Positions 10,698-22,445 of a stretch of 64,000 bases of DNA are shown one piece after another. Source of the stretch: Beta vulgaris subsp. vulgaris (taxonomy: Eukaryota; Streptophyta; Magnoliopsida; Caryophyllales; Amaranthaceae); contig NC_079202.1 of NCBI RefSeq assembly GCF_026745355.1, forward strand, positions 6,341,629 through 6,405,628. The letters are read 5' to 3'. Below the pieces are notes generated by a model. That model was not told the DNA's origin. It worked only from the letters and a program-made list of their open reading frames with translations, and did not search any database. Each line of letters starts with the position of its first letter. Positions within the stretch are counted from its first letter, which is position 1. A program made the position numbers and the translations under genes.

Positions 10698-12040
10698 AAT
10701 TTTTCCTTTTTGATGATGACAAACACACTAAGGTTCCCCCTCAACCCGAGCAAATATATTTTCAAATGAGGATTAAAGACTATACACTTGAATTTAACTT
10801 GTATAAGGAAAACATATTTATCAAGCAAGTGCAAATAACCTCACAATTTCTAATACCAACAAATCACTAGAAAGGAATTTCTAATCTCTATTATATAAGC
10901 CAAGGGAGAAGGTGTAGTGTCCTCTTTTGAAGTGACTAAAATACCCTTAATGATCTAATTAATGGAATGAAAAAAATTACAAAAGCAAATCATTTAAAAA
11001 TTATCATTCCAACTTGCCATTTAAAACAAGTTCAAAATGGTATATGCATCAAATAATTCAATCAAAAATTAAATGGACAAAATACTTATACCTTATAAAA
11101 AAAAAGATGGCATACATAACGTGCACATGAAAAGTCTGAACATTCACTACCTTTGATACTCTTTAATTTAGTTAAACCAACTCATTATTTTTGTTCTTTC
11201 TATTCAATATTCATTCACAAAAAATTGATGTCAACAATCACTCACAACCTTTTTAATTTTTTACATTAGCGAATTAATATATCTAAATTCATCTAACTGT
11301 TGAATTTTTCACATTTAAGTTTAATCATAAATAAAGTACGAATGGAGTATCTAATAGAATAATAAATTTTAAAATTAACGCACGCATCACGTGCATATGA
11401 AGGCTAGTACCAACATATCACCAGAAAGGTCAAGCAAAAAGATCAAGAAGGTAACAAGACTAATAGGAAATAATTTATAATAAACACAATACTCTTCCCC
11501 GTTTTGGCATCATCAAAAAAATTTAAGCATATTAAGGGTACCAAAAAATATTCTAGAGCATTACAAGAGCCATCATCGTCATGTAATATTAGTAGCTCAA
11601 TCAATAAATACTAAAGATGCTGGTGCTATGTCATAAACCAATTCACAATATGAAGTCATGGAGCAAAAATAATCCAACTCACAATCCGAAGCTACAAAGT
11701 AAGAAATAACAATAAAGGATCAAGGTAGGCCAAGAAAGTAAGATAAAGATAAGTAATGCAAGCTTGCCCATTTTATATGGCAACTAGCTCAATAAGTGCT
11801 CAAACCTTACTTTCAGATTTTCAGCTTCCGCAAATATCGTAGAACTTTCTTTGGCATTGTATGTAATTTTGTGCCACTTAACAATATATTTCCTTTCAAA
11901 TAAGTTATCTAATTAGCATATTCGGGAACTCTAAATGATCTTAAGAGCTTCATAATTTTCTACACATGACTTGAACTCTAGAAATTATCCAAAATAAGTG
12001 TCTTACTCTCCTTTTCCTTTTCTTTTTTTTTTTTTTTAAG
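10698..12040 (-). other. Decayed 3' interior of a Sirevirus-like element, split by a Helitron
   Basis: Just inside the LTR, and again around 11505-11530 (CCCCGTTTTGGCATCATC), are sequences that typically flank the polypurine tract of Sireviruses. No pol domain is visible. A T-run of about 16 bases at about 12020-12040 could be an old tail or a simple repeat. The DNA from 12041 to 12461 shows nothing I can name. Confidence 0.4.
10885..11407 (+). mobile_element. Non-autonomous Helitron, 523 bp
   Basis: The 5' end is TCTCTATTATATAAGCC, preceded by A (10884). The 3' end is CTAG (11404-11407), followed by T (11408). Helitrons insert between A and T without duplication. A hairpin lies nine bases before the end: stem GCACG (11380-11384), loop CATCA, stem CGTGC (11390-11394). 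No Rep/helicase coding is present, so it would need a partner element in trans. Confidence 0.75.
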
Positions 12041-12461
12041 GAAAGTGATCCTATACTATTACTAGAGTTAAACAATAAGAGATCAAAGGCAAAATAAGTT
12101 AATTGAATCTCATTTTCTTTTTGGTACAACTCTTGGCACTATGCCTTGTACAGTAAATCAGTATTATTATTCTTTCACGTATTAATGTTCATTCCAACCT
12201 TTTCATGTTCCCCCTTAACTGATGCATCTTCTTGTTTCACCATCTTATCAAGATATCTTTGCTCCATAGATGATCATGAATCAAGATTAAAAACACTTGT
12301 TGACTATCGCAATGGATGAAAAAAACAGATATAATAAGGAAAGTATGACGTGAGATATGAAAAGAAGAAATAATGCGGCACAAATGTCAAACTCAAAAGG
12401 AGGACATTGGAATAACATCAGGCTAAAGAACAAGCTTGCCATAGGAGAAAGATTAACATTT

Positions 12462-12582
12462 CATAGCTTAATAGTTCTACAACTTAGGATCATAAAGCTT
12501 ATTAGTTCGACAACTTAGGATCATATAGCTTATTAGTTCGGCAACTTAGGATCTATAGCTTATTAGTTCAGCAACTTAAGAT
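12462..12582. repeat. Four-copy 31-bp tandem repeat
   Basis: Units at 12462-12490, 12491-12521, 12522-12552 and 12553-12582 share AGCTTATTAGTTCGGCAACT-like sequence followed by TAGGAT. The units are 29-31 bp long and differ at a few positions. Confidence 0.9.
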
Positions 12583-13100
12583 TGTGACATTAGGACAACA
12601 TCATTAGACCATTACGAGTCCTACAATACACTCAAGTTACCGCATTTGAAAAGGTACACCAAGAAACACAAAAATCATTATTCTAGCCAATTAACAAGGG
12701 TAAATCATTGAAAAATTCTTATGTGTCAATCATTAGTAGTATTTCGATTCCAGTTTTTCCAAACATTTTCTAATGAAAAGTTTTTGAAATAATATAGGCT
12801 AATTGGTAATCGGTATTGCAACAAGCAAAATTTGTCATGAAAGATCGTCAAGTGTTCAAGAGAGACATAAAAGAAAAAAAAACTATGCACTTTGCCTCTT
12901 CTAACAAAAATAATCCAAAACTCAACCAAGATCAATTTTAAAGAAGTGTGAGCATAACTTACCATACCAAACTTACCATATAACACACTTCTCATCATTA
13001 GGATTTTCAAGTGAGAGGAATAAGATTAATTCAAATTGTAATCGTTAAGCAACCATCTTTCCGAGAAGTATAGACTGCTTCCTCACACTAAGCCTGTAAA
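12583..13100. other. No gene seen; possible LINE 2 3' UTR
   Basis: The one open frame here (minus, 13010-12726) has no recognisable domain and a strongly AT-biased composition. The position just past the last LINE 2 coding sequence suggests 3' UTR. Confidence 0.35.
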
Positions 13101-13189
13101 AAAATCAAGTCTTGGTTTTGGGTAACCAAATGAATTTGGGTCCCTTATCTTTCAGTTGGGCTCTTAACAAATCTTTTGGGATCCCTAAT

Positions 13190-13900
13190 CGACTTGCAAA
13201 TTGACTATTTCTTTCAACATGGTTTTTCTTTTGTTTACATCCAATAATTTGATGACCATTTTCCCCACAGATAAACATATTAAGTACTCAGGTTGATCAA
13301 TATATTTTCGTTTTTTCCTTTGCCATTCCAACCGTACACACCTCTCTACTATAATAATATCTGTAAAAGAGATGAGTACAAGCATCACATCCCTGATCAC
13401 GCAAAAGGCAACCCTGATTGTTGCAAATGCTAGTAGCAGCCAATTTCACTCTTGTTTTCAGCTTACTCAAGGTAGTGAGCCAACCAATGAAAGAACGTTT
13501 TGGAATATTAAAGGAATTCTAAGTCCAAAAGTGCCAGTTTACTCTGATTAAATTACCTACTAGCCACTCATAGCCAGCTTTAATAGTATACTTAACATCC
13601 CCTTCAAGCCACTTGTTTTAAGTGTAAGCTAACTTGAATTTATCTTTAGCCTTGCATATGATTTTCCAGCCCCAACTAGATGTGGAATGAGCGTTATACT
13701 CCCACCAAGCTTGCTCTTTAACATAAACATAGTGAATCCACTTTATCCATAACAAATTAACTTTCTGATAGACTTGCCAATCATACTTTCCCATGACAGC
13801 TACATTCCACACCTTACAATCCCTAACACCCAAACCACCATTTTTCTTAGGCTTGCATAAATCAGCCCAAGCCACAGGAGGAGTTCTGAAGTACAAGTTT
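13190..13900 (-). pseudogene. LINE 2 zf-RVT C-terminal domain
   Basis: Frame 13896-13618 reads PPVAWADLCKPKKNGGLGVRD, then WIKWIHYVYVKEQAWW, the typical post-RT region of plant LINEs. After breaks, a CLLRDQGCDACTHLFYRY stretch (about 13420-13350) is the zf-RVT Cys/His motif. Reading ends near 13130 in GPKFIWLPKT, after which only AT-rich sequence follows. Confidence 0.75.
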
Positions 13901-15500
13901 CCCTTCCCACAAAAAAGCCCTACACGCTTGAGTAATCTTCTGCATTACACCCTTAGGAATTAAGAAAATCTAAGCCCAATATGTGTGTAAGCTTAAGAGA
14001 ACATAGTTCACTAAAACCACTCTAGCTACATAAGAGAAAAGTCTAGAACTCCACCATAAGATTCTTTTCATCATTCTATCCACCAATATATCACAGTCAG
14101 CTTTATTTAGAAATTATTTTAGAAGTAATTGGGATCCCAAGTACCTAAAAGGAAAGGAACCCTTCTGAAAAATTGAGATCTATGCAATTCTGTCCTCAAG
14201 CTCAGTATGTACATTACCAAAATAAACCGCAGTCTTCTCATTGTTTGTAGAGAGCCTAGACACATCATTAAAAGCTTTTAGAGCTCTAAATAGCATCATT
14301 AGTGAACTTGCATTACCTTAACAAAACATCATCAAGTCATCAGCAAAGACTAGATGGGTGATTTGCATAGGAGCACACCTATAATGAAACTCAAATCCCT
14401 GAATTCTTGTTCATCTTCATAAGTAAGTTGGACAAATATTCCATAGCCACCACAAAAATTATAGGGGAAATAAGGTCACTTTATCTAAACCCCTTTTTTC
14501 CCTTAAAAAAACACACATGACGCCATTAAAGCTTAATGAGAACCAGGGAGTAGTGATACACATCAACCCGCAATGAACAAACTTCTGGGGAAAATTCATA
14601 GCCATCAACAACTCTCTAATGAAATCCCAATTTAGTGAATCATAAGCTTAAGGTCTACCTTTATTGTACATGTAGTAGGCATATTCTTCCTCATATAATG
14701 TTTCATCAAATATTAACAAAAAAAAATATTGCGCATAAGAACGATATTTTCCACAAATGCACTTTGAACAAGATTGATAATGTGGGGCAAACCAATTTTC
14801 AATCTCTAGCAAATCATATTGGAAATGATCTTATATAGAACATTGTAACAAGAAATAGGTCTGTATGCAGTAACATCATCAGCTTGATCACACTTAGGGA
14901 TCAGACATAGGTTGGTAGCATTAACCTGTTTTAACAGCTTGCAAGTATGAAAAAAGTCCAAAACTGCATGATTTTTATCCTTCCCAATACAACTCCAAGT
15001 CTTTTTTAAAAACCCACTAGAGCATCCATCAGGCCCGAGAGCCTTGTTATCATCAATATCAAACAAAGCTCTCCTTACATCTTCCCTATTACAATCCTCA
15101 CACAAGCCCCTTTATTGATCAGTAGTGAGGGTAGACCTTTCATTCATAAAATCCCTGCTCACCTTAGCCTTCCTGCTCTCCTCAGTACCCAACCACTTCT
15201 TATAGTAATCAATGAATGCCTCCTCAATTTTCCTAGTGAATCCACCCATACACCAGACATGTCTTTTATTTTGCTATTGTGATTCTGTATTTTCCTTTTT
15301 CTCAATTAGGCATGAAAATAAATGGTGTTGTCATCACCCTCTTTCAACCATTCATTCTTAACCTTCTGCTTCTAAAAACTTAATCTAGCCTTATTGAGAA
15401 AATCATATTGCTTGCTAAATTCTTCCTCCTGCTGATGAAACTAAACATTCCTAGGCTCCTAGTAAGTCTTTTTCTGCATATCCACAAGCATAATCAAAGC
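13900..15500 (-). pseudogene. LINE 2 reverse transcriptase
   Basis: Frame 15105-14806 includes DNKALGPDGCSSGFLK and TAYRPISCYNVLYKII, the N-terminal RT blocks (GPDG and RPIS). Downstream, shifted frames give [13 protein letters not shown] with the catalytic FADD at about 14333-14344, then DFIRELLMA and LMINGVM-like blocks near 14600-14520. Stops are common. Confidence 0.8.
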
Positions 15501-15599
15501 AGTAGCAACTTCATTTTCTATGTTAGAGAATTTTTCTTTATTCAAACTTTTTAACACCGGTTTCAAGTTCTTCAATTTTTGAACCACTTTGTACATTGC

Positions 15600-16390
15600 C
15601 ACACCTTCCACATTAAACTTTAGTCATAAACTCATTAGCTTGCATCCACATGTTGTAAAACCTAAAAGATTTAGGTTTAGATACCATTAAGCTTACAGAC
15701 CTAATCACATAAGGGCAATGGTCAGAAACTCCATTCAAGTAAGAATTCAGCATTGCAATTCTCATACATACCATACCAGTCCTCATTCACAAACACCCTA
15801 TCAAGTTCGAAGAACACTCTATTTTTCCCCTATTGTTTGTTCGACCAAGTGAAGAAAGTAATAGGCCACTAGCCTGATACCCCATCACTTTACAATCCCT
15901 AATACACTGCCTGAATTCACCAACTTCATCAAGGGTAATAGCTGAGCCAATTCTATCACCCAGGTTTAAAGCATTATTAAAGTCTCCTATAATGATCCAA
16001 GCCCCTTTTAAGTGACTACCTAGTTGATTAAGAGCTCCGCATAATCTTTGTCTATGATTCCATCATTACACCCATAAACAATTGTCAACTAGAAAAATTT
16101 CCATGTACCCTTATATAACACCTCACACCAGATAAATTGATCACCATGACTCCTAATATCAACAACAAAAATAGTTGGAATCCAAGCCAACCAAATCCTA
16201 CCACCTGGATGATGACTATAATTAGTAACAATACTCCAACCACTGTAGATTTTAGGGAAGACTTGTGCAAAATTATTAGTCTTTAGCCTTGTCTCAAGAA
16301 ACCCAAATAGTCCCACTGAGTAATGGTTGAGAAACTATTTCACATCAAAGTGCTTAGTAGGACTATTTAAGCCTCTAACATTCTAGAAGC
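15600..16390 (-). pseudogene. LINE 2 EEP endonuclease remnant
   Basis: The open piece 16316-16089 begins MGLFGFLETRLKTNN (catalytic-Glu block LLETK in LINE 1) and has WLAWIPTIF. Further on, in broken frames, are WIIIGDFNN-like and LDRVFVNEDW-like blocks (about 15990 and 15790). This domain nicks DNA for target-primed reverse transcription. Confidence 0.7.
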
Positions 16391-17628
16391 CTATGCTAGC
16401 CATGTGGGAGAATTATAATCTGCTTCATCTTTTCGGTATTTGTACAATTTCCATCCCTAGAAGTGTTAGACCCATCATTATGGATCTCTTTTTCCACCTC
16501 ATCCTCATATGTCCCCTGTCTTGCTTCCTGCTGAAAATGACTTATATCTTCTCTTTGGTGCTTATCAACTGCAGAATATTTCTCCACATTACTCGACCCC
16601 ACCCGAGCTTGTGATGTTCTCCTTTGTTCACTCATTTGCTTGATTCTATATTTGTATAATTTGCATCCCTAGAAGTGTTAGACCCATCATTATAGATCTC
16701 TTTTTCCACCTCATCCTCATTTGTCCCCTGTCTTACTTCCTGCTGAAAATGACATATCATGTCTTTGGTGCTTATGAGCTGCAAAATATTTCTCCACATT
16801 ACTCGACCCCGCCTGAGCTTGTGATGTTCTCCTTTGTTCACTCCTTTCAGCTTAATTCTATCCCACTCGCTGCTAATTGTTGAGACTAACATTCTGGTGT
16901 TCCTTCGAAATCATCTGAGTCCCCACCACACCAGGCACATTAGCCTTCTTGACCCAAACGTGCTTTGGTTGCACTTTACTCAAGGCCACTTCACATTTGT
17001 TCTTCTACATTCTTCCAAAGTATGATCAATCACCCCCACAATGTTTGCAGGAGATTGGTTTACTTTCATATTTCACTACTTGAGCAATTTCCACCCCTAA
17101 CTCATTCTCAAAGAAAATTTCATTTGGAATTTCATGATCAATCCTAACTTCAACCAACGCTCTTACATACTCAATAGTGTCCTTTTGGGTCGTAGCTCTG
17201 TCATGTACGAATGGTTTACTTATAGCCCGAACAAAATTTTGTTCAGAGCATTAGGACTCCAATACTTCAAATGTAAGCCAAGGAACTTCACCCAAGTAGG
17301 AACTACATTCATCGTTTCAGCAAACAAGTCTAACTCAGGTCTCCAACTCTTCATGATAAGTGGTAACAGGTTTATAGAATTGGTCTAGTATCAATTGCCT
17401 TTTGTTTACCATCCATCGTTCTGAATCGAACTACAAAAATCCCAGTCATCTTCATAAAAACTCTTTCTACCCCAAATTTTTACCGAATTCTCCGTATAAA
17501 ACCATTGATAATACAATTAAGAGATTTAATCCCCATGACATAACACACAATTGCACTATTCCAAAACTCAATTTCAGATTGCACATCATCATGACAGATG
17601 GAATATGTAGATTATCAAGTGGAGCATA
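16390..17628 (-). pseudogene. LINE 2 ORF1 remnant
   Basis: From 17628 down, frame-switching reading gives a W/FWNSAIVCYVMG-like block, then GFIRRIRKKFG, then FVVRFR. These are the same order and spacing as in LINE 1 ORF1 (DUF4283-like RNA-binding domain). A 212-bp tandem duplication disrupts the C-terminal part (16424-16847). No frame longer than about 90 codons survives. Confidence 0.65.
16424..16847. repeat. 212-bp tandem duplication within LINE 2
   Basis: Two copies (about 16424-16635 and 16637-16847) begin near TATTTGTA(C/T)AATTT, share ATCCCTAGAAGTGTTAGACC and end CTCCTTTGTTCACTC. They differ at scattered bases, so the duplication is not recent. Confidence 0.9.
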
Positions 17629-17630
17629 AT

Positions 17631-17766
17631 TGATAGATTATGGTTAACTCCCTTGGGAGGCTCAAAGATATTATTAACAATATATACTTAGTACACACAA
17701 GGGTTTACAAGAGATAATTATGGAAACTAAATATACATACAATATTAACATAATTGTATTCTAACA
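17631..17766 (-). repeat. Copia 1 3' LTR
   Basis: The + strand runs TGATAGATTATGG...TATTCTAACA, i.e. TG...CA ends in both orientations. Its first 34 bases recur at 27136. The GC-rich purine-leaning sequence beside it (17767-17775) is in polypurine-tract position. Confidence 0.85.
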
Positions 17767-18618
17767 AGGCCCCGCAGTTGGAGCGGGAGGAGGACGGACA
17801 CTCAAACTGGAGCGAAAGTCGTAGTACAAAGCCCGAGGAAGCCCTTTGGTGAAGATATCGGCATACTGATACGTAGAGAGCACATGGAGAACACGTACAT
17901 GACCAAGGGCAACCTTCTCACGCACAAAGTGAAGATCTATTTCGACATGTTTAGTGCGTTGGTGTTGACCCGGATTGTGAGACATGTAAACAGCACTAAC
18001 ATTATCACAATAAACCACTGTGGCTTTGGCAAGAGGACAATGGAGCTCGAGAATAAGGTTGCGAAGCCAACAAGATTCAGCAACAACGTTGGCAACACCG
18101 CGATATTCGGCCTCAGCACTAGACCGGGAGAGGGTAGCTTGCCGTTTAGACGACAAAGAAATCAAATTGTCACCAAGAAAGACATAGTACCCTGAAGTAG
18201 AGCGTCGAGTGTCAGGGGAGCCACCCCAATCGTCATCGGTATAGGAGACCAGGCTGGTAGCAGAGGAAGATGAATAGTGCATGTCGTAATCCAAAGTACC
18301 TTTAAGATATCGTAGTTTACGCTTTAAGGCATGAAAATGATGCTCGTGAGGGTCATGCATAAAGAGACAAACCTGCTGGACGGCATAGGAGATGTCAGGA
18401 CGAGTGAAGGTAAGATACTGTAGGGCACCGGCAAGCTGGCGATATAGAGTGGGAGCCTGAATAGGAGGACCACTGGAGGCGCTAAGTTTGGCCTTGGTGT
18501 CAACAGGTGTAGCACATGGATTGCATGAGGACATATTAGCTCGATCGAGAATTTCTTCTGCATATTTTTTTCTGAGAAAGGAACATGTGTGTTGGAGTAC
18601 ACTTGACTGAAATACCAA
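17761..18618 (-). pseudogene. Copia 1 RNase H and C-terminus
   Basis: The 285-codon frame includes YRQLAGALQYLTFTRPDISY, YTDDDWGGSPDTRRSTSGY, SSAEAEYRGVANVVAE and HQRTKHVEIDLHFVRE, the full copia RNase H signature with its catalytic Asp and Glu residues. It ends with an element-specific Pro-rich tail directly at the 3' LTR. Open throughout, but disconnected from RT by one shift. Confidence 0.88.
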
Positions 18619-19117
18619 GAAAATATGAGAGGGGCCCCAAATCAGTCATAGCAAATTCGAATCGTAAGAGAAAGATGAGGCGGGACCGCAATGAATCCGA
18701 AGAAGTGGCAAGGACTATATCATCCATATACAATAAAAGATAAGCCATATCCTGCCCATGTCGATAAATAAACAGTGAAGGGTCACATTTGCTGCTGACG
18801 AAACCAATGGACAAAATATAAGTGGCAAACCGTTGATACCAAGCCCGAGGTGCCTGTTTGAGACCATAAAGAGATTTTTGTAATAGACAGACATGCTTGG
18901 GATGAGTAAAGTCCTGAAAACTTGGAGGTTGAAACATATAAATTGTTTCCTGTAAGTTACCATGTATGAAGGCATTTTTCACATCAAGTTGGTGGATGGA
19001 CCACCTCCGGGAAAGAGCAAGACTCAGATTCGTACAAATAGTATTAGGGCGAACCACAGGGCTAAGAGTCTCATCACAATCAATGCCAACCTCCTGAGTT
19101 TTACCATTAACAACCAA
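18536..19117 (-). pseudogene. Copia 1 reverse transcriptase
   Basis: Contains [33 protein letters not shown] and [15 protein letters not shown] is the catalytic pair; copia usually has YVDD. The frame then shifts near 18590 into the RNase H frame. Otherwise it is open for 193 codons. Confidence 0.88.
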
Positions 19118-19129
19118 TCGCGCCTTGTA

Positions 19130-20300
19130 TCACTCAAGTGACCCATCAGACCTGAACTTATGCTTAAATAACCACATACAACGAATCACATTAGCATTAT
19201 ATGGTCGCTCAACAAGGGTCCAAGTATTATTTTTAATAAGCGCATTAAACTCATCACACATGGCAGCGTTCGAGTTAGGATCCTCTAGGGACTGAAGGTG
19301 GGAGCGGGGAATAGGTGATAAAGAAGGTGGAGTTTGGACAGTAAAAAATCGATGGCCAAGGTAGGGGTTGGGCTTAGAGATACCGTTTTTGCTGCGAGTG
19401 GTGATGGGGCTAGGGGCCCGTGAGGGGCTATGTGGAGATGAGGAAGCAGGGCTGGGCGAGAGAGAGCGGATGTTTGTATGAGTGGGCTGGGAAGAATTAG
19501 GTGAGGGAGAAGGGCTGGGCGGGGGAGTCTGAAGGGGCAAGGGAGATGGGCTGGGCGTGGAAGTGGTAGTGGGCTGGGGAGAGGGGGAGTGAGGGGAGCG
19601 GGTGGGGCTGGGAGTGCGTTGTGGGGAGGGTGAGGGTGATGGAGAGTGGGCTAGACGCGGGGAGTGGGCTGGGGGCGGAAGGGAGAAACGAGAGGGGAGG
19701 GAGAGGACTAGGCTCAGTGCGCTGGGCGCGGGAGGTGAATTTTTTGGGAGTAAGAGGCTGGGGAGAATTGGAGGACGCACGAGGGGTTGGGGACTTGCAA
19801 AGGAAATCATAGTCCGAAAGTTGTGAGGAATGGAGAGCGGAGAAAGGGAAGTTAGTTTCATCGAAGGTCACATGGCGAGAAAAGATGATTTTGTGGGTGG
19901 AGAGATCGAGGCAGCGATAGCCACGGTGAGAGGGTGGATACCCGAGGAAGATGCAGGGAGTGGAACGAGGATTGAGTTTGTGGCGCATGGTGGCACTAAC
20001 ATTAGAGTAACAAAGGCAGCTGAAAGTACGTAAGTGGTCATAAGAAGGGGAGCGGTTGTAAAGGCGATGAAGGGGAGTGAGGTAGTGGAGAGATTTTGTG
20101 GGGAGAATGTTTAGAAGATAAGTGGCCATGTGAAGAGCTTCAACCCAAAAAGAGGGGGGAAGCGAAGCATGGAAGAGAAGGGAACGAAGAACATCATTAG
20201 TGGTTTGTATCATTTGTTCGGCTTTGCCATTTTGAGGAGATGTGTAGGGACAAGAGTGGTGAAAAATAATGCCATTAGTAGCATAAAACTGTTGGAACAC
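19130..20300 (-). pseudogene. Copia 1 integrase end and Pro/Ser-rich linker to RT
   Basis: Frame 20300-19497 has SPQNGKAEQMIQTTNDVLRS (the catalytic Glu region, Ala-Glu-Gln-Met in place of VERKHR) and FWVEALHMATYLLN. A run of about 150 residues follows, almost entirely Pro, Ser and Thr (SPSPSPQ-like repeats, about 19800-19400). It is shared across two frames by a shift near 19700. The linker then meets RT at EFNALIKNNTWTLVERP. A TGA near 19127 interrupts the junction at a position where the family has Arg (CGA to TGA transition). Confidence 0.8.
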
Positions 20301-21444
20301 ATTTTTGACGTATTCGGTGCCATTATCGCATTGGATTGTTTTGATAGTAGCGTGGAATTGAGTTTTAATGTGAGCAATGAGTTGGAGAAAAGTGGAGAAA
20401 ACATGAGCTTTAGATTTTACAGGGAAAAATCATCTAGGCAAACCAAATAATATCGATATCCAGTGGGACTAATAATGGGGAAAGTCCATAAATCAGTGTG
20501 AATAATAAAGAAGGGGGAAAAAGTAGCATTATGGGAGGGGGAAAATGGTAAACGACAATGTTTAGCTAATTAACATGCATGACAAAGAGGGGAGGGGGAG
20601 TCTTTATTACATTGAATGCACTTATTAGTTCTAAGAAAAGCTAAGATATTGGCGCTGGGATGACCGAGCCGATTGTGCCATGTTGAAGGAGAAAAAGCGG
20701 CAAAAGAGGAGTGCTTGGTGGTGGAAAGAGGGTATAGTCCCCCAAACTATTGCACCTCGTCAAGGTGGTCCCCATCCTCAAATACTTCACAGTAAAACCA
20801 AAAGGGTCAAATTCCACGGAAACATGGTTGTCAGTAGTGAAGCGGCGGACAAAGATAAGATTTTTAACGATGTTAGGGGCATATTGAATATTACGGAGGG
20901 TGAGGGAGGGGTTGGGGGGGAGGGTGGAGGTACCGATACCCTTAACTGGAATTAAGTTGCCGTCACCAACCACAATGTGAGAATTCAAATGACGCCAATT
21001 AAAAATAGTAGAGAGAATATCTGGATCATTCATAAGATGAGTAGAGGCACCGGTGTCAAAATACCAGTTTTCATCCGGTGGTTGAAGAGTCATAGCATTA
21101 AAGAGTTGCTGAAGTTCAGTGGGCACTAGATCCGTGGGCTGGGCAGTAACGAAGGCCTGTTGGGCCGATGGAGAAGGAGCCGCGGGAGGGGCAGGCTGAT
21201 AAGGCGAGGGGCCAAGTAGGCTTGCAGACCGGGTAGGATAGTGGACAGGGGGCCGAGTGGGATATGGGCTAGGGGGGAAAATCCAATAAGGCTGCCAAGT
21301 AGCATAAGGACCAAAATAATGAGAAATAATTAAAACCAGGAGGGTAAGGAGGAGTACCAGTATGAGAGAGATGAGAAGCACGACCACCCCTATGAGATCT
21401 GCCGCCGCGCCCACGATGGGGTCGGCCCCCCTGACGACCACCAC
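20300..21444 (-). pseudogene. Copia 1 protease and start of integrase
   Basis: Frame 21444-20641 includes WYFDTGASTHLMND, the copia protease D-T-G active site, then LRNIQYAPNIVKNLIFVRR. The GAG-pre-integrase zinc region (about 20640-20560) reads HKCIQCNKDS in a shifted frame. This is followed by the first integrase Asp region (HTDLWTFP, about 20500). Several shifts lie between 20640 and 20300. Confidence 0.8.
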
Positions 21445-21781
21445 GATGGGCGGTGGTCGGTTGCTGGTGATAGACAGGTGGCACGTCGGTCACAGCCGGG
21501 TCAGTAGTGACGAGTACAGTGTTGGAGGGTGAAGGACCAGATTTACGAGCATTATTCCGGCGAGTTTCCTCCAGGGCAACCATGGAACGGGCATTTTGAA
21601 AGGATGGAAGAGGTTGAGACTGTTGAATAAAGGTTACCACAGTGTCAAATTCATCATTGAGACCCGCAATAAGTTGAAGGACGAGTCTTTCGTCCGAAAC
21701 GGGATGACCCAAACTAGTAAGTTGGTCGGCAATGGATTTAAGAGCCTGGCAAAATGCAGCGGAGGAAGAATAGTCGTGCAT
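21269..21781 (-). pseudogene. Copia 1 gag, C-terminal part (RGG-rich, no zinc knuckle)
   Basis: The frame has SLGHPVSDERLVLQLIAGL, FQNARSMVALEETRR, the conserved copia gag (UBN2/retrotran_gag) end, then a Gly/Arg run (GGRQGGRPHRGRGGRSHRGG). A CCHC knuckle normally sits here. I find none, so RNA binding may rest on the RGG tract. The upstream half lies beyond the Harbinger, at 26699-27067. Confidence 0.8.
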
Positions 21782-22087
21782 TTTAATGGAGCCAAACTGA
21801 TTTTCAAGATGAACAATACGAGTACCTTTACGGCCCGTTTGGTAACCGGGACTAAAAGGGCTGGAATGGTAATGAAAATTTCATTACCGTGTTTTGGATG
21901 TTTGGTAATTTGGAATGGTAATGCCTAGTAATAAGATCTAGTAATGAAATGGCTTAATTATCCTATTTTTATTACCAGCTAGATACCTGGTATTAGAAGG
22001 GAATGGAAATGCGTCATTCCTAAAGTAATGAACAACACGCGCGCGTGTCTTCATTAAAGTTGAACTGCTAGGAATTAACACGCGCAA

Positions 22088-22094
22088 TATAAAA
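22088..22094 (+). promoter_or_regulatory. TATA box of the Harbinger transposase
   Basis: TATAAAA, about 90 bp upstream of a CT-rich 5' leader (AAACCCTAGTTTTCTCTC). A five-codon upstream ORF (ATG GCT GCC GGA TGA, 22178-22192) follows in the leader. A likely intron donor (CAG/GTGAGA) at 22242 points to an intron running to the AG at 23360. Confidence 0.6.
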
Positions 22095-22445
22095 GCCGTA
22101 ATTTTCTCTCTCCTCTCATAATCTCATCTCAGCCGATCAAAAACCCTAGTTTTCTCTCTCCTTTCATATCTACATCAATGGCTGCCGGATGATTTCATCA
22201 CGATTTGCTCGAATTTTTAGTTGAATTGAAGTGAATCTCAGGTGAGAATTTTAGTCATTTGAATAGATTTTCGGTAAATAAATTTGTGTTAAAATTTTCG
22301 ACGAAGATTTCAGTCCTTTTGATTTGTTTTCTTCTAGTTTATATTTTCTCTTCGAATTTGAGAGTAGATCTATCGTTTTTATCTACATATTTTGTAGCTG
22401 ATTGTCGTTGAATTCGAATTTGTTCTTTGTTCAATTATAATTGTA

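Larger units (their letters stand above)
13100..17630 (-). mobile_element. LINE 2: second L1-type element of the same family as LINE 1
   Basis: Minus-strand order: ORF1 DUF4283-like (17628 to about 16390), EEP endonuclease (about 16390-15600), RT with FADD (about 15500-13900), zf-RVT (13900-13190). ORF1 blocks match LINE 1. The 5' end is cut at 17630 by the 3' LTR of copia 1, so copia 1 inserted into this LINE or replaced its start. Many stops make it inactive. The left (3') boundary is uncertain. Confidence 0.88.

Noticed and set aside
17884..18195. Plus-strand 103-codon frame
   Set aside because: Antisense shadow of copia 1 RNase H with no recognisable domain.
19602..19826. Plus-strand Gly/Arg-rich open frames
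   Set aside because: They are the complement of the Pro/Ser linker of copia 1; the composition bias removes stops on both strands.
22178..22192. ATG at 22178 as the transposase start
   Set aside because: It is followed by a stop after four codons; the long frame begins at 23363 after a splice acceptor.
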